From Hyphomicrobiales bacterium (GTDB lineage: Bacteria > Pseudomonadota > Alphaproteobacteria > Rhizobiales > Rhizobiaceae), in contig UCIT01000017.1 in the NCBI GenBank assembly GCA_900472625.1, positions 217,341 through 281,340 of the forward strand: 64,000 bases of DNA, in the 5' to 3' direction. Positions 8,715 to 18,415 of this stretch are shown here, in pieces (position 1 is the stretch's first letter; each line of letters starts with the position of its first letter). The notes under the pieces were generated by a model. That model made no database searches and was not told where the DNA came from. It worked only from the letters and a program-made list of their open reading frames with translations. The translations under genes were made by a program, and so were the position numbers.

Positions 8715-9542
8715 ATGAGTACGGATCTCGAGGCGCTGTTCCAGGCCTTCGGCGCCACCGTCGGCAAACCCGCGATGAGCGATGCGGAGTTCGGCGAAAC
8801 CTTCCGCCAGATGATGGCGTCGCTCGTGCGTTTCGACTACGTGGTCGTCTTCGCCTACCGAGGCAAGGAGCGGCCGATCGATCTCTACAGCACCTTCGAT
8901 CCGAAGGAGCACATCATCTTCGTCACGCTCTATCAGGCCGGCCCCTACCTCCTCGATCCGTTCTATCATACCGCCCGCTCCAGCCGCCGCGGCGTCATCC
9001 GCATGCGCGAGCTGGCGCCCGACCGCTTCTTTTCCAGCGAGTATTACCGAACCTACTATGTGCAGACGGGACTCGCCGAAGAGGTCGGCTTCTTCGTCGA
9101 GATGGAGGACGACATCACGGTGGTGCTGTCCTTGATGCGGCGCGAGGCGACCGGCGTCTTCCCGCCCGCCGAGATCGCGCTCTTGAAGAAGGTCGAGCCG
9201 TTGGTGACGCGGTTGACGCAGCACTATTTCTCCGGCCTTGCCGGCCGGTTCGACGGCCAGGCGCATGCCGGCAATCGGCGCGGCCGCAAGCGCGGTGAAA
9301 ACCAAGTCGAGATCCAGCCCGCCGACGCCGTCTGGCAAGACCTCAACCTTACCAGTCGCGAAACAGCCATCGTCGATCTGGTCCTGCAGGGCCATTCCTC
9401 GGAATCGATCGGGCTAAAGCTGAATATCTCAACCGGTACTGTGAAGGTCCATCGGCGAAACGTCTACCGGAAGCTGGGCATATCATCGCAGACCCAGCTT
9501 CTGGCACTCTATCTGAAAGCGTTCGGCGGGCTTGGCGGGTGA
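8715..9542 (+). CDS. LuxR-family helix-turn-helix transcriptional regulator
   Basis: The C-terminal ~65 residues of this 275-residue protein form a LuxR/GerE DNA-binding domain (LTSRETAIVDLVLQGHSSESI, then STGTVKVHRRNVYRKLGI). The N-terminal ~190 residues resemble a sensor domain with aromatic-rich segments (FDYVVVFAYRG, SSEYYRTYYVQTGL) but show no receiver phosphorylation motif and no clear autoinducer-binding signature. The ATG at 8715 follows GGGAGG closely. It is divergent from the polyamine-type ABC operon and probably regulates it. I cannot tell the ligand. Confidence 0.85.
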   Translation: MSTDLEALFQAFGATVGKPAMSDAEFGETFRQMMASLVRFDYVVVFAYRGKERPIDLYSTFDPKEHIIFVTLYQAGPYLLDPFYHTARSSRRGVIRMRELAPDRFFSSEYYRTYYVQTGLAEEVGFFVEMEDDITVVLSLMRREATGVFPPAEIALLKKVEPLVTRLTQHYFSGLAGRFDGQAHAGNRRGRKRGENQVEIQPADAVWQDLNLTSRETAIVDLVLQGHSSESIGLKLNISTGTVKVHRRNVYRKLGISSQTQLLALYLKAFGGLGG

Positions 9543-9583
9543 TCTTGAATTTCGCTCTAACCGAATTGCACTTGCGACGGTTT

Positions 9584-10087
9584 CTACTGCCGGCGCAGAT
9601 TTATTTCGCTGGTTATCACCTGTTGACCGGACGCCGGATCCCGATCGGTTGTACGGATCCGGATTGCGTTCGCGCCAACGCGCTGGATCACCATATCGGC
9701 GTTACGGTCACCATTGATAATTCTCGACCAACGGACGGACAGGTTGATTGCATCTCCGCTGCGGCCGCCGTTCAACGCGGACACCCCGCCAGACGGGCCA
9801 ATGTAACGGCCTGCATATCTATTGCCGTTGGCGATCAATTGAGCGGAAACCGCGCGCGAGACCACAAGCAGTCCTCGGCATTTGCCATTCATGGACAGTG
9901 CCTCGCCTTTCGCCGTGGACTGAAAGCTGCAGTCGAGCTTGATGGGCGATGAGCCCGCGGTGCGCTTCATCATACCTGCGCCGCTCCAACTTCCAGCGAG
10001 GGACGTCAGAAATGGCGCTTCGGTGGCAAGAGCATTGCTTGCCATAAGCATCGAAATCGCAGCAAAGGTCAGAAAACGGTGCTTCAT
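9584..10087 (-). CDS. Hypothetical secreted protein
   Basis: I do not recognise a named family. The 167-residue product begins with a signal peptide (MKHRFLTFAAISMLMASNALA, cleavage probably after ALA near residue 21). The mature part is rich in beta-strand-like alternation, with LAGSWSGAGMMKR reminiscent of small periplasmic lipocalin-like or START-like rhizobial proteins. It has two cysteines (DCSF and GKCRG) that could form a disulfide. The gene is convergent with the LuxR regulator (41 bp between stop codons) and stands alone downstream of a hairpin that follows the next minus-strand gene. Confidence 0.7.
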   Translation of the reverse strand: MKHRFLTFAAISMLMASNALATEAPFLTSLAGSWSGAGMMKRTAGSSPIKLDCSFQSTAKGEALSMNGKCRGLLVVSRAVSAQLIANGNRYAGRYIGPSGGVSALNGGRSGDAINLSVRWSRIINGDRNADMVIQRVGANAIRIRTTDRDPASGQQVITSEINLRRQ

Positions 10088-10143
10088 GACATCCTCCAGA
10101 TATCCAATCTGGAAAATGCGCCGTGCGCCGCAAGGTTCCCACC

Positions 10144-10172
10144 TCCCCTGCCGGCGTTCAAACGGCAGGGGA
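10144..10172 (-). terminator. Hairpin downstream of the FAH-family gene
   Basis: A perfect 10-bp inverted repeat, TCCCCTGCCG (10144-10153) with CGGCAGGGGA (10163-10172), lies just after the stop of the leftward 10188-10955 gene. It lacks a clear T-run, so termination efficiency is uncertain. Confidence 0.5.
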
Positions 10173-10187
10173 AGTATCGTAGTGTCG

Positions 10188-10955
10188 TCAGACGATCGCG
10201 AGACTGAGACGCGTGCTGCCGTCGTGCACGATTTCGATCAGGCCCGGACCTTGTAGTTCGATCGCGCCACACAGCGTGCCTGTGGTGATAAGAGCACCCT
10301 TCTTCAAGGACGTGTGCGGCCGGAGCTTGTCGTTCGCGTAGGCGAGCAGCCATGTGAGGACATCGTCCTTCGGATGCTTCGCCAGTCCGTTGTAGATGAC
10401 CTCGGCACCATGCGTGACCTTGAGCGGCGTGCTGCCGATCGTATCGATCACGCCCTTCGGCAGGACCGGGCCGAGGACATAACCCTTGTTGCCGATGCGC
10501 TCGGCCAGATAGAGCAAGAACGACACCGCGCCGCTTTCCGTGATGCTGCTCGCCAGTAGCTCGGCGCCGAGATGGACCTCGGCAATGGCTTCGATCATCT
10601 CCGGTCTCGTGTAGGATCCGTCCTGGCGAACCGGGATGTCCTTGCCGAGACGCACTGCGATCTCCGCTTCGAACTTCATGCCCGGCTGCCATGCAATCGA
10701 AGCGCCGGATGATGCTTCGAAATAGGGATGCAGCGGGGCAGTCACAGCCTGGCCGTCAGGCGACATGGCAACCTTCCAGGCGGGCTTGGAAATGCGTTCT
10801 TCCGCCACCAGAAAATTCTGGGCATCCATCGCGTCCCGTAGCGTGGCCGGTAGGGTAAAATCGGCCGTCGGCGCCTTTTTTCTTGATTTTTCAAGGCTGG
10901 CAAACCGTGCTGCGAGCGCCCGCGGATCGAACTCCTCGCCGGATGAAACTGTCAT
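10188..10955 (-). CDS. Fumarylacetoacetate hydrolase family protein / 2-keto-4-pentenoate hydratase-like
   Basis: The 255-residue protein has the FAH-fold core: KFEAEIAVRLGKD with the acidic metal-binding residues (around residue 93), IAEVHLGAELLASS, and LITTGTLCGAIEL near residue 225. The closest functional class is 2-oxopent-4-enoate hydratase/MhpD-like, which acts on 2-keto acids from aromatic or sugar-acid degradation. It has no operon partner: the rhamnose kinase gene upstream ends beyond an 84-bp gap and a hairpin follows it. Its substrate cannot be assigned from context. Confidence 0.8.
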   Translation of the reverse strand: MTVSSGEEFDPRALAARFASLEKSRKKAPTADFTLPATLRDAMDAQNFLVAEERISKPAWKVAMSPDGQAVTAPLHPYFEASSGASIAWQPGMKFEAEIAVRLGKDIPVRQDGSYTRPEMIEAIAEVHLGAELLASSITESGAVSFLLYLAERIGNKGYVLGPVLPKGVIDTIGSTPLKVTHGAEVIYNGLAKHPKDDVLTWLLAYANDKLRPHTSLKKGALITTGTLCGAIELQGPGLIEIVHDGSTRLSLAIV

Positions 10956-11039
10956 GTCGTCTTTTCCTCACCTGATCTGATGGCGCCTTCAATTTATCGG
11001 GAATGACAGGCCGCGCAAGAGGCGATCCGGAAAAGAGTG

Positions 11040-12422
11040 TTACCTCAGCGCCGCATGCCAATCGCGGCGATAGTCAGCGAGCCCTTCGATCTGACGCGGT
11101 GAAACGTGCCGTTCGGCGCCTACAACCGGTCGGATACCCGCCAGAAGCGCGGCACCGGCGCTGGTGCCGGTAGAGCCAGGCAAGGCAATGACATCGCGAC
11201 CCGTCACGGCGGCGAGAATATCGAGGTAGACCTGGTTCAACGAAAATGGCCCCTCGACGATGATCGGCCCTTTTGCGCCAATCAGGCTAAGGCAAGCCTC
11301 TGTCATCAACGCAAGATAGAGGCAGGCAGCAGCGTAGCATTCGGCAGCCGTAGCGCTTTCGGCAGCGATCCACCGTCTCTGCTTGCCGGGAAACGGACCG
11401 GACCCCGGTACTACGTTGGGCAGCAGCATCATGCCCTTGGCGATGACGGTGGCGACGACATCGAGCACGTCATCCGTTGCCACCACACCAATCTCGGCGG
11501 AGAGAACCTCGAATTCCCGTCCGCCCATGAAACGCGAAGACGGCACGGCGCGGCCGTATGCATCGACATTTCCCAGCGTATCTCGCCGCGGATCAAGGTG
11601 ATCCAGATCGCCGCCAACGCCGAAGTTTACCACCCATGTGCCCGTCGAAACCACGGCGAACGGCGCGGCGCGATTGACGAGATGCGGCAGCAGCGACGCG
11701 TTGGAATCATGGATTCCGCAATAGACGGGAACCGATCGTTCGAGACCGATCTCCTGGGCGACCTCAGGCAAAACCGGGCCCAGCGCGTCGAAAGCCGAGC
11801 GGATCGGCGCCATCAGCTCCCTGATGCCGAGCGTATCAACGAGGCTGGAATAGGAGGAGGCGCACGGGTTCCAGAGATCGGTGTGGCAACCGAGCGACGT
11901 GCGCTCGTTCGCCGTCACCCCGGTCAGCCTGGCTGCCCAGTACTGCGGGTAGGTAACGATGGTCGCGACCTCGGCGAAAAGCTCCGGAAAGACCGTCTGC
12001 TGATAGTGCAACTGCGCGCCGATATTCAGGCCCATCGTCTGGTGCGGCGAGTAGGTTTCCTCGAAGGGCGGTCGTAGTGCTGTGTAGGCGTCGATCACCG
12101 ATTGCGGATAGCCGTGCTCGTAGTCGAGTACTGGCATGACGAGCTCTCCTGTCGCGTCGAGAAGGGCAGCGGAGGCGCCATGGGTGGTGATCGAGATGGC
12201 ATCGAAACCGGGCGAGACAGCAAAGCGCCTGAACGCATCGAGCGCGAAGGTCCACAGACGCTCGACGTCGTAGTGCGGATAGATGCCTGAGGTGATAACC
12301 CGGTTCGCGGTCTTGACGACGGCGATCTCGGCGCCGGTGGCGCTATCGAGCACCACCACCTTTGCATTGGTCTTGCCGATGTCGAGAACGGCGATGCGGG
12401 AAAATTGCGGTTCGGTCGTCAT
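11040..12422 (-). CDS. rhaK: FGGY-family carbohydrate kinase, rhamnose locus (RhaK)
   Basis: The 460-residue protein has the FGGY/ASKHA fold: phosphate-1 loop [15 protein letters not shown] near residue 15, the central [11 protein letters not shown] adenosine-site region (about 255), and a C-terminal [14 protein letters not shown] segment. In rhizobia, RhaK of the rhaRSTPQUK operon is the sugar kinase of L-rhamnose catabolism and is also needed for transport by its ABC system; that role is transferred here from gene order and similarity. Its start overlaps the stop of rhaU by 4 bp. It is the last gene of the leftward operon. Confidence 0.88.
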   Translation of the reverse strand: MTTEPQFSRIAVLDIGKTNAKVVVLDSATGAEIAVVKTANRVITSGIYPHYDVERLWTFALDAFRRFAVSPGFDAISITTHGASAALLDATGELVMPVLDYEHGYPQSVIDAYTALRPPFEETYSPHQTMGLNIGAQLHYQQTVFPELFAEVATIVTYPQYWAARLTGVTANERTSLGCHTDLWNPCASSYSSLVDTLGIRELMAPIRSAFDALGPVLPEVAQEIGLERSVPVYCGIHDSNASLLPHLVNRAAPFAVVSTGTWVVNFGVGGDLDHLDPRRDTLGNVDAYGRAVPSSRFMGGREFEVLSAEIGVVATDDVLDVVATVIAKGMMLLPNVVPGSGPFPGKQRRWIAAESATAAECYAAACLYLALMTEACLSLIGAKGPIIVEGPFSLNQVYLDILAAVTGRDVIALPGSTGTSAGAALLAGIRPVVGAERHVSPRQIEGLADYRRDWHAALR

Positions 12423-12739
12423 GGCATATGGAAAACGGTGACGAGAACGCTCTGCACCGGCGAATTATCGGGATTGGTGGCCATGATGTCGGCCATATGT
12501 GCCCACCACTTCTTCATGACGGGATGATCCGGCAGGCTGGCCAGGCTGTTGTCGCTTGTGCGCGTCAAGACGCCAAACAGCGTGTTGGTCTCGCGGTCCA
12601 GGTGGATCGAATAGTCGCTGGCACCCGACTGGTGCAGCAACTCGACAAGTTCCGGCCAGATCTCGTCATGGCGCTTTTTATACTCGGCTTCCATGCCGGG
12701 ATTGAGCACCATCTTGAAGGCGTGTTTTTCCAGCGTCAT
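12419..12739 (-). CDS. rhaU: L-rhamnose mutarotase (RhaU/RhaM)
   Basis: This small 106-residue protein has the RhaM-family pattern: [28 protein letters not shown] at the N-terminus and [11 protein letters not shown] near residue 75. The conserved His and paired Trp residues would lie at the sugar site. It interconverts alpha and beta anomers of L-rhamnose so that the isomerase gets the right form. It overlaps both neighbours by 4 bp (rhaQ upstream, rhaK downstream), which indicates tight translational coupling. Confidence 0.92.
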   Translation of the reverse strand: MTLEKHAFKMVLNPGMEAEYKKRHDEIWPELVELLHQSGASDYSIHLDRETNTLFGVLTRTSDNSLASLPDHPVMKKWWAHMADIMATNPDNSPVQSVLVTVFHMP

Positions 12740-13749
12740 TTCGAACTCATGGCTTTGATGCGGCGGGCGATGATCGGGATCGCTATGGTGATGATCAAAA
12801 GCAGGCCGATGAAGATCGACATGACGATGCCGGGTACGTTGAGCAATCCGAGGCCGAAGGTGACGAGACCCATGACGAAGGCGGCGATGACCACGCCGCC
12901 GATCTTGCCGGAGCCGCCGAGGATCGAGACACCGCCGAGGACGACCATGGTGACGACTTCGAGTTCCCAGCCTTGCGCGATCGACGGACGCGTCGAGCCG
13001 AGACGCGAGGTGAGGCAGACGGCGGCCACACCGCTCATGACACCCGTGAGCATGAACAGGATGAACTTCACCCGCTCGACCGGAATGCCGGAGAAGCGTG
13101 CGGCGAAATCATTGTTGCCGATCGTATAGACTTGGCGCCCGAAATTGGTGGCGTGCAGCAGGATGGCGAACAGGATCGCCACGACGACGAACAGTACGAA
13201 CTCGAACGAGAACACCCAGACGACGTAACCCTGCCCGAAGAAGGCAAAATCCTCGGGATAGCCACCATAGGCCTGGTCGCCGAGGACGATATAGGAGATG
13301 CCGCGAAACAGGCTCATCGTGCCGATCGTGACGACGATCGACGGCAGCTTCATCACCGAGACGAGAAAGCCGTTGAACATCCCGCAGAGCAGACCGACGC
13401 CAACGCCGATGGCCACCAGCCCGGGCGCGCCGATCCCTGCCTGTGCGGCGGCGCCCATGGCGGTCGAGGCCAACGCGATAATGGCGGCGACGGAGAGGTC
13501 AATCTCGCCCGAGATGACGAGCAGCGCCATGGCGAAGGCGATCATCGCCTTTTCCGTGAAGTTGAAGGTCGCGTCGGAGAGGTTCCAGGCGTCGAGGAAA
13601 TAGGGCGAAGCCAGCGAATTGAAGATGAAGATAAGCACCGCGACGCCGAACAGCAGCACTTCCCAGCTCGCCATGATCCGCTTGAACGGTGTACCGAGGC
13701 GATCGGGAATGACGCGCTTTTCAGAGGGTGTGGAAACGACGGTGCTCAT
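12736..13749 (-). CDS. rhaQ: Rhamnose ABC transporter permease (RhaQ)
   Basis: I place the start at the ATG at 13749 ([12 protein letters not shown]), which overlaps the stop of rhaP as ATGA. A longer open frame to 13998 would lie inside rhaP and has no family similarity. The 337-residue product is a CUT2-class (RbsC/AraH-type) sugar permease with about eight to ten hydrophobic segments and the conserved loop [16 protein letters not shown] near residue 270. It forms the channel with RhaP. Confidence 0.9.
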   Translation of the reverse strand: MSTVVSTPSEKRVIPDRLGTPFKRIMASWEVLLFGVAVLIFIFNSLASPYFLDAWNLSDATFNFTEKAMIAFAMALLVISGEIDLSVAAIIALASTAMGAAAQAGIGAPGLVAIGVGVGLLCGMFNGFLVSVMKLPSIVVTIGTMSLFRGISYIVLGDQAYGGYPEDFAFFGQGYVVWVFSFEFVLFVVVAILFAILLHATNFGRQVYTIGNNDFAARFSGIPVERVKFILFMLTGVMSGVAAVCLTSRLGSTRPSIAQGWELEVVTMVVLGGVSILGGSGKIGGVVIAAFVMGLVTFGLGLLNVPGIVMSIFIGLLLIITIAIPIIARRIKAMSSK

Positions 13750-14747
13750 GCGGCCACCTCTGCTGGTATCTCTGCGGCGGCCTTGTCGCGCAGGATGATG
13801 CGGCCGCGATTGCGCTCGCGCCTTGCGTTGAAGACGACGGCGAGGATGATGACGGTGCCCGAGATCGCCATCTGGGTGAACGGCGAGATGCCGATGACGG
13901 GCAGCGCGTTCTTGATGACGCCGAGGAAAAGCGCGCCCAGCACGGTGCCGAGGACCGATCCTACACCGCCGGCGATCGAGATGCCGCCGATCACGCAAGC
14001 GGCCACGCTATCGAGTTCAAAACCGTTGGCGATATCGACATAGGCGACGGCATAGCGCGAGACCCATAGGTAGCTCGCCAACCCGGCCAGAGCGCCCGAC
14101 AGCACGAAGGCCAGGAATTTCGTCCAGCCGACATCGATACCGGCGTAGACGGCAGCCGTCGGGTTACCGCCGGCTGCATACGTCGAGCGGCCGAACTGGG
14201 TGTATTTCAACACGACATAGATCAGCGCGACGATGATAACAGCGGCCCAGCTGAGAATTGGCATGCCCATCACGACGGTGCGAGGGACATTCAGGAAGGT
14301 CGGCGTCATCTGGTGGGCGTTGACCCATTCGCCGCCCGACAGCACGAAGGCCATGCCGCGATAGATGGTCAGCGTGCCCAATGTCACGACGATCGGCGGG
14401 ATCTCCAGCGCCCAGACGAGAAAGCCGTTGATCGCGCCGAGGCAGGCGCCGATCAGGATCGCGGCGAGGATGAGAACCACCAGCGGCAGACCGGGATAGG
14501 TGGCGTTGAGCATGGCGATCGCCATCCCGGTAAAGGCAAGATTGGCGGCCACCGACAGGTCGATCGACTTGGTCAAGATGACGGTCATCTGTGCCAGCGC
14601 CAGGATGATCAGAATCGACGTGTCGTTGAAGATGCCCGAAAGATTTCCGGGCGTTGCAAAGCCATCGGCCCGCGTCGAAAAGGCGGCAATCATCACCGCG
14701 ATGATGATGAAGAGGAGGGTTTCTCGTTTTCTGAGCAATCGGGGCAT
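13746..14747 (-). CDS. rhaP: Rhamnose ABC transporter permease (RhaP)
   Basis: The 333-residue CUT2-class permease has about eight to ten membrane segments. The family loop IGGISIAGGVGSVLG lies near residue 265 and the SIDLSVAANLAFTGM substrate-pathway segment near residue 60. It is paralogous to the adjacent RhaQ. Only 9 bp separate it from the rhaT stop and it overlaps rhaQ by 4 bp, so it is co-transcribed with both. Confidence 0.92.
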   Translation of the reverse strand: MPRLLRKRETLLFIIIAVMIAAFSTRADGFATPGNLSGIFNDTSILIILALAQMTVILTKSIDLSVAANLAFTGMAIAMLNATYPGLPLVVLILAAILIGACLGAINGFLVWALEIPPIVVTLGTLTIYRGMAFVLSGGEWVNAHQMTPTFLNVPRTVVMGMPILSWAAVIIVALIYVVLKYTQFGRSTYAAGGNPTAAVYAGIDVGWTKFLAFVLSGALAGLASYLWVSRYAVAYVDIANGFELDSVAACVIGGISIAGGVGSVLGTVLGALFLGVIKNALPVIGISPFTQMAISGTVIILAVVFNARRERNRGRIILRDKAAAEIPAEVAA

Positions 14748-14756
14748 GCTGGTTCC

Positions 14757-16298
14757 TCAAGCGTTGCCGGTGGCGGCGCGCACCAGCGCCTCGGGCGTCA
14801 GGTCCTTGCGTTCGAAGAGGCCTGCCGACAAGCCCTCCTTCATGACGAGGACGCGGTCGGACATTCCGATGATCTCCGGCAGCTCGGACGAGATCATGAT
14901 GATCGACAGGCCTTCGGCGGCGAGCTCGCTGATGAAGCCGTGCACGGCTGCCTTGGAGCCGATATCGATACCCTTTGTCGGCTCGTCGAGAATGATCACC
15001 TTCGGCATGGTCGCCAGCCACTTGCCGATGACCACCTTCTGCTGGTTGCCGCCCGACAGCGTGCCGACGGGAACGGATAGCGCCGCGGCGCGCAGGTCCA
15101 GACGTTCGGCATATTTGCGTGCCAGCGCGAATTCGTTGGCCGCCTTCAGGAAGCCTTTTCGCGAAGTGCGGCCGAGCGAAGGCAGCGTCATATTCTGGTA
15201 GATCGGCATCGGTAGCGCCAGGCCATGGCGGCCGCGCTCTTCCGGCACATAGACAATGCCAGCGCGGATCGCATCCAGCGGTGAGTTGATCGCAATCTCA
15301 CGACCATCAAGGCTCAGCTTACCCGACAGCGGCTTGGTGATGCCGAACAGCGACTGACAGAGCTCCGAGCGCCCTGCCCCGATCAAACCATAGATGCCGA
15401 GGATCTCGCCCTTGCGCAGCGTCAGCGAAATGTCGCGGAATTCGGTCTGGTGACAGTATTTCTCGACCTGCAGCACCGGGCCGCCGATGGCGACGTCGAC
15501 CTTCGGGAAGGCGTTCTCCACATCGCGACCGACCATGAGGCGGACGATCTCGTCCTGCGGCGTCGCCTTGAGATTGCCGTGGCCGACGGCGCGGCCATCG
15601 CGGAAGACGGCGAAATTGTCGGCGATCTCATAGAGCTCGTCGAACTTGTGGCTGATGAAGAGGATCGCCTTGCCCTGCGCCTTCAGCCCCTCGACGATGC
15701 GGAACAGATCGTCGATCTCCTTGCGCGAGAGTGCGGCGGTCGGCTCGTCCATGATGACGATGCGGGCCTCGATCGACAGTGCGCGCGAGATGGCCACAAG
15801 GTGGCGCTGCGCGATCGAGAGGTCCTTCAGGCGGATCGTCGGATCGATGTTGCTTTCCAGCGAGACCAGCAGCGCCTTGGCACGGCTGTTCATCAGCGCC
15901 CAGTCGATGGTGCGGAAGCGGGTGCGCGGCGCGTGGCCGAGGAAGATGTTTTCGGCAACCGTGAGTTCGTCGAAGAGCACGGTTTCCTGATGGATCGCGG
16001 TCACGCCGGCGTCGATCGCGGCCTGCGCGTTGGCGAATGTCGTCACCTTGCCATCGACGAGGATCTCGCCTTCGTTCGGACGGTAGATACCGGTGAGGAT
16101 CTTCACCAGCGTCGATTTGCCGGCACCGTTTTCGCCGATCAGCGCCGTCACCTTGCCGGGATAGAGCGAGATGCTGACGTTATCGAGCGCCTTCACGCCG
16201 GGAAAGATCTGCGAAATGCCGCGCATTTCCAGAATTGCGGGAACGTCGCCAGGCGCGACGCTTGCAACATTGTGTTGAAGGGCGTTGTTCATCAGCAT
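14757..16298 (-). CDS. rhaT: Rhamnose ABC transporter ATP-binding protein, two ATPase domains (RhaT)
   Basis: The 513-residue protein contains two ABC domains, as in RbsA-type sugar importers. The first (about 20-250) has Walker A GENGAGKST, signature LSIAQRHLV and Walker B IVIMDEPTAAL. The second (about 260-510) has the degenerate Walker A GLIGAGRSE, signature LSGGNQQKV and Walker B VIILDEPTKGID, so only the first carries a canonical Walker A. The start may be the ATG at 16298 or two codons later at 16292. A hairpin separates it from rhaS upstream. Confidence 0.92.
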   Translation of the reverse strand: MLMNNALQHNVASVAPGDVPAILEMRGISQIFPGVKALDNVSISLYPGKVTALIGENGAGKSTLVKILTGIYRPNEGEILVDGKVTTFANAQAAIDAGVTAIHQETVLFDELTVAENIFLGHAPRTRFRTIDWALMNSRAKALLVSLESNIDPTIRLKDLSIAQRHLVAISRALSIEARIVIMDEPTAALSRKEIDDLFRIVEGLKAQGKAILFISHKFDELYEIADNFAVFRDGRAVGHGNLKATPQDEIVRLMVGRDVENAFPKVDVAIGGPVLQVEKYCHQTEFRDISLTLRKGEILGIYGLIGAGRSELCQSLFGITKPLSGKLSLDGREIAINSPLDAIRAGIVYVPEERGRHGLALPMPIYQNMTLPSLGRTSRKGFLKAANEFALARKYAERLDLRAAALSVPVGTLSGGNQQKVVIGKWLATMPKVIILDEPTKGIDIGSKAAVHGFISELAAEGLSIIMISSELPEIIGMSDRVLVMKEGLSAGLFERKDLTPEALVRAATGNA

Positions 16299-16321
16299 TT
16301 ACCGGATGTCGATTGGGAAGT

Positions 16322-16342
16322 CCCGGCGGCAATGCCGCCGGG
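16322..16342 (-). terminator. Intercistronic hairpin between rhaS and rhaT
   Basis: A perfect 9-bp stem with a 3-base loop (CCCGGCGGC 16322-16330, GCCGCCGGG 16334-16342) sits 20 bp after the rhaS stop. There is no T-run. It probably protects the rhaS message or attenuates the downstream genes, giving more binding protein than transporter. Confidence 0.65.
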
Positions 16343-16362
16343 TTATGGTGTTCAAGCGAGGC

Positions 16363-17358
16363 TTAGAAAACCTTCGAGAACTGGTCGATGTTCGAAGCGT
16401 TGTAGATGAACGGATCGGCCATCGCGGCTTCGCCCTTGTCGTCCACCTTGATCTTGCCCATGCGGCCGGCTTCGATTTCGGTGCCCGGCTTGCCGGTCGC
16501 GTCACCCTTGACGAGGTGATAGGCGATCTGCGTCGCGGAGTAGCCGAGGTCGATCGGGTTCCAGATGGCGAATTCCTTCGTCGCGCCAGACTTGATCGCG
16601 CCGGCCATTTCAGACGGCAGGCCGAGGCCGGTCACGTAGACCTTGCCGACCAGACCCTTGTCTTCGACAACCTTGGAGGCGGCGAGAACGCCGACCGTCG
16701 TCGGAGCGACGATGACCTTGACATCAGGGTTCGACTTCAGCAGGCCTTCGGCTTCGCGGTAGGACTTGTCGGAGAGGTCATCACCATAAACGGTGGTGAC
16801 GAGGTTCATGCCGGCGAAGTCCTTCAGCTGCTTCTTCATCTCGCCGATCCAGATGTTCTGGTTGGTCGAGGTGGTGGTTGCCGACAGGATGGCGAAGTCG
16901 CCCTTGCCGCCTTCCAGATGATCCTTGACCAGCGTCAGGCACATCTTGCCGATCAGCTCGTTGGACGACGGGTTGAGCTGCAGGATACGACCATCCTTGT
17001 TGACGCCGGAATCCCAGGAAATGACCTTGATGCCGCGCTGCTTGGCCTTCTTCAGGGCCGGGATCACGGCATCCGGATCGTTGGCGGAGATCGCGATGGC
17101 GTCGACGCCCTGCGCGATCAGCGAGTTGATGACTTCGATCTGGCCTTCGGCCGTCGTCGAGGTCGGGCCGGTGTAGATCACCTCGACGCCGCCGAGTTCC
17201 TTGGCGGCTTCCTGCGCGCCCTTGTTGGCGGCTTCGAAGAAGCCGTTGCCGAGCGACTTCACGACGAGGCCGATCTTGATGTCCTTGGCGCTTGCGGCGC
17301 CTGCCATCAGCGCCACGGCAAAGGCGACGCCCACCGCCAGTGTTTTTGCGAGTTTCAT
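16363..17358 (-). CDS. rhaS: Rhamnose ABC transporter substrate-binding protein (RhaS)
   Basis: The start is the ATG at 17358, preceded by GGGAGGA. The open frame continues to 17553 but that part reads through the rhaR-rhaS gap and into rhaR. The 331-residue product begins with a Sec signal peptide (MKLAKTLAVGVAFAVALMAGAASA, cleavage near residue 24) and a periplasmic-binding-protein type 1 fold (KIGLVVKSLGNGFFEAANKGAQEAAKE). It captures L-rhamnose for RhaTPQ. Confidence 0.93.
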   Translation of the reverse strand: MKLAKTLAVGVAFAVALMAGAASAKDIKIGLVVKSLGNGFFEAANKGAQEAAKELGGVEVIYTGPTSTTAEGQIEVINSLIAQGVDAIAISANDPDAVIPALKKAKQRGIKVISWDSGVNKDGRILQLNPSSNELIGKMCLTLVKDHLEGGKGDFAILSATTTSTNQNIWIGEMKKQLKDFAGMNLVTTVYGDDLSDKSYREAEGLLKSNPDVKVIVAPTTVGVLAASKVVEDKGLVGKVYVTGLGLPSEMAGAIKSGATKEFAIWNPIDLGYSATQIAYHLVKGDATGKPGTEIEAGRMGKIKVDDKGEAAMADPFIYNASNIDQFSKVF

Positions 17359-17408
17359 GCTTTCATCCTCCCAGGTTAAAAAGACTTGACTACATCCTGC
17401 CGGGCTTC

Positions 17409-18218
17409 TCAGGCGACCGACGAGGAATCCTCCTTCACTTGCGAAACCGTGTTCGCAATCACGAGCTTGACGCCCGCATCCTCGATCATCCGGACGGACT
17501 CCTCGGAGACTCCCTCGTCCGTAATGACTGTGGTTACGCGATCGAGCGGGCACAGAATGAGGCTCGAGCGCCTACGAAACTTGCTGGAATCGACCATGAC
17601 GATCAGCTCGTCGGCCTGATGCATCAGCTTCTGCTCGCTCTGAATGATCTGCGCATCGGCCTCCATGATGCCGAGCGGGCCGACGCCCTGCGCACCGATG
17701 AAGAAGCGTCGCGCATAGAAATTGCGGATCGCATCATTGTCGAAGGGCGACAGGATCAGGCTCTGTTCGCGATAGATCACGCCGCCGGGCACCGTCACCG
17801 TATTCTTCGAATGCTTGACCAGATGCTCGGCAATCGCGAACGAATTGGTCATCACCTGCATCCGGTGCGCGGCCATGAAGTGCACCATCTGGAATGTCGT
17901 GGTGCCGCCATTGATGATGATCGCATCGCCCGGATCGCAGAGATCGACGGCAGCGCGAGCAATTGCGCGCTTTTTATCGGAATTGACTGATTCTGAAACC
18001 CTGAACGGGCGCCCTGCGAGATTTCCGAGCTGCGGGGGGTGCACCGCTTCGGCGCCACCACGGACGCGGCGGATCTTGCCCTGCACATGCAGCGCCGCGA
18101 TGTCACGCCGGATCGTCGCCTCGGAAGCCTCGGTCAGCTCGGAAATATCCTGAACTGTCACGACCGACTTTTCCTGTACGGCGCTCAATATGATGCGATG
18201 GCGTTCGCGTTCGTGCAT
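17409..18218 (-). CDS. rhaR: DeoR family transcriptional regulator of rhamnose use (RhaR)
   Basis: I chose the ATG at 18218 (MHERERHRIILSAVQ) because AGGAGG precedes it closely; an earlier ATG at 18233 overlaps that site. The 269-residue protein has a DeoR helix-turn-helix (ISELTEASEATIRRDIAALHVQGKIRRVRGGA, family signature, residues 20-60) and a sugar-phosphate-sensing C-terminal domain (INGGTTTFQM, VMVDSSKF). In this gene order it is the negative regulator of rhaSTPQUK and rhaDI in rhizobia. It is the first gene of the leftward operon and autoregulation is likely from the operator arrangement upstream. Confidence 0.92.
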   Translation of the reverse strand: MHERERHRIILSAVQEKSVVTVQDISELTEASEATIRRDIAALHVQGKIRRVRGGAEAVHPPQLGNLAGRPFRVSESVNSDKKRAIARAAVDLCDPGDAIIINGGTTTFQMVHFMAAHRMQVMTNSFAIAEHLVKHSKNTVTVPGGVIYREQSLILSPFDNDAIRNFYARRFFIGAQGVGPLGIMEADAQIIQSEQKLMHQADELIVMVDSSKFRRRSSLILCPLDRVTTVITDEGVSEESVRMIEDAGVKLVIANTVSQVKEDSSSVA

Positions 18219-18415
18219 GGGGTCCTCCTGCATCGTTTATTTCGCAGTTGTGACTATGTGTCAATCAGAAACGATCATATATTTTCATAGTGCGCTGCAG
18301 CATAATCGTTTTTGATCGTTTTCGATTGACAACGCCGGTTTTCATGAGCGATACCGTCACCGCAAGGGACGCGGAGTTCGTTCGGGCGTCCACGAATTCT
18401 ATATGGGAGGATGAC
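18219..18415. promoter_or_regulatory. rhaR-rhaD divergent promoters and inverted operator pair
   Basis: Two 18-bp arms in opposite orientation match at 16 of 18 positions: 18313-18330 reads TGATCGTTTTCGATTGAC, and 18260-18277 is its inverted near-copy (reverse complement TGATCGTTTCTGATTGAC). Each arm ends in TTGAC of a -35 box: TTGACA at 18326-18331 for rhaD (candidate -10 GATACC at 18350-18355), and TTGACA on the minus strand at 18264-18259 for rhaR (candidate -10 around 18236-18241). A further half-site AATCGTTTTTGATC lies at 18304-18317. The layout suggests RhaR blocks both promoters. Confidence 0.65.

Noticed and set aside
12736..13998. Longer form of the RhaQ permease beginning at 13998
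   Set aside because: The extra 83 residues are Arg-rich and overlap rhaP; the ATG at 13749 gives the normal family start and ATGA coupling.
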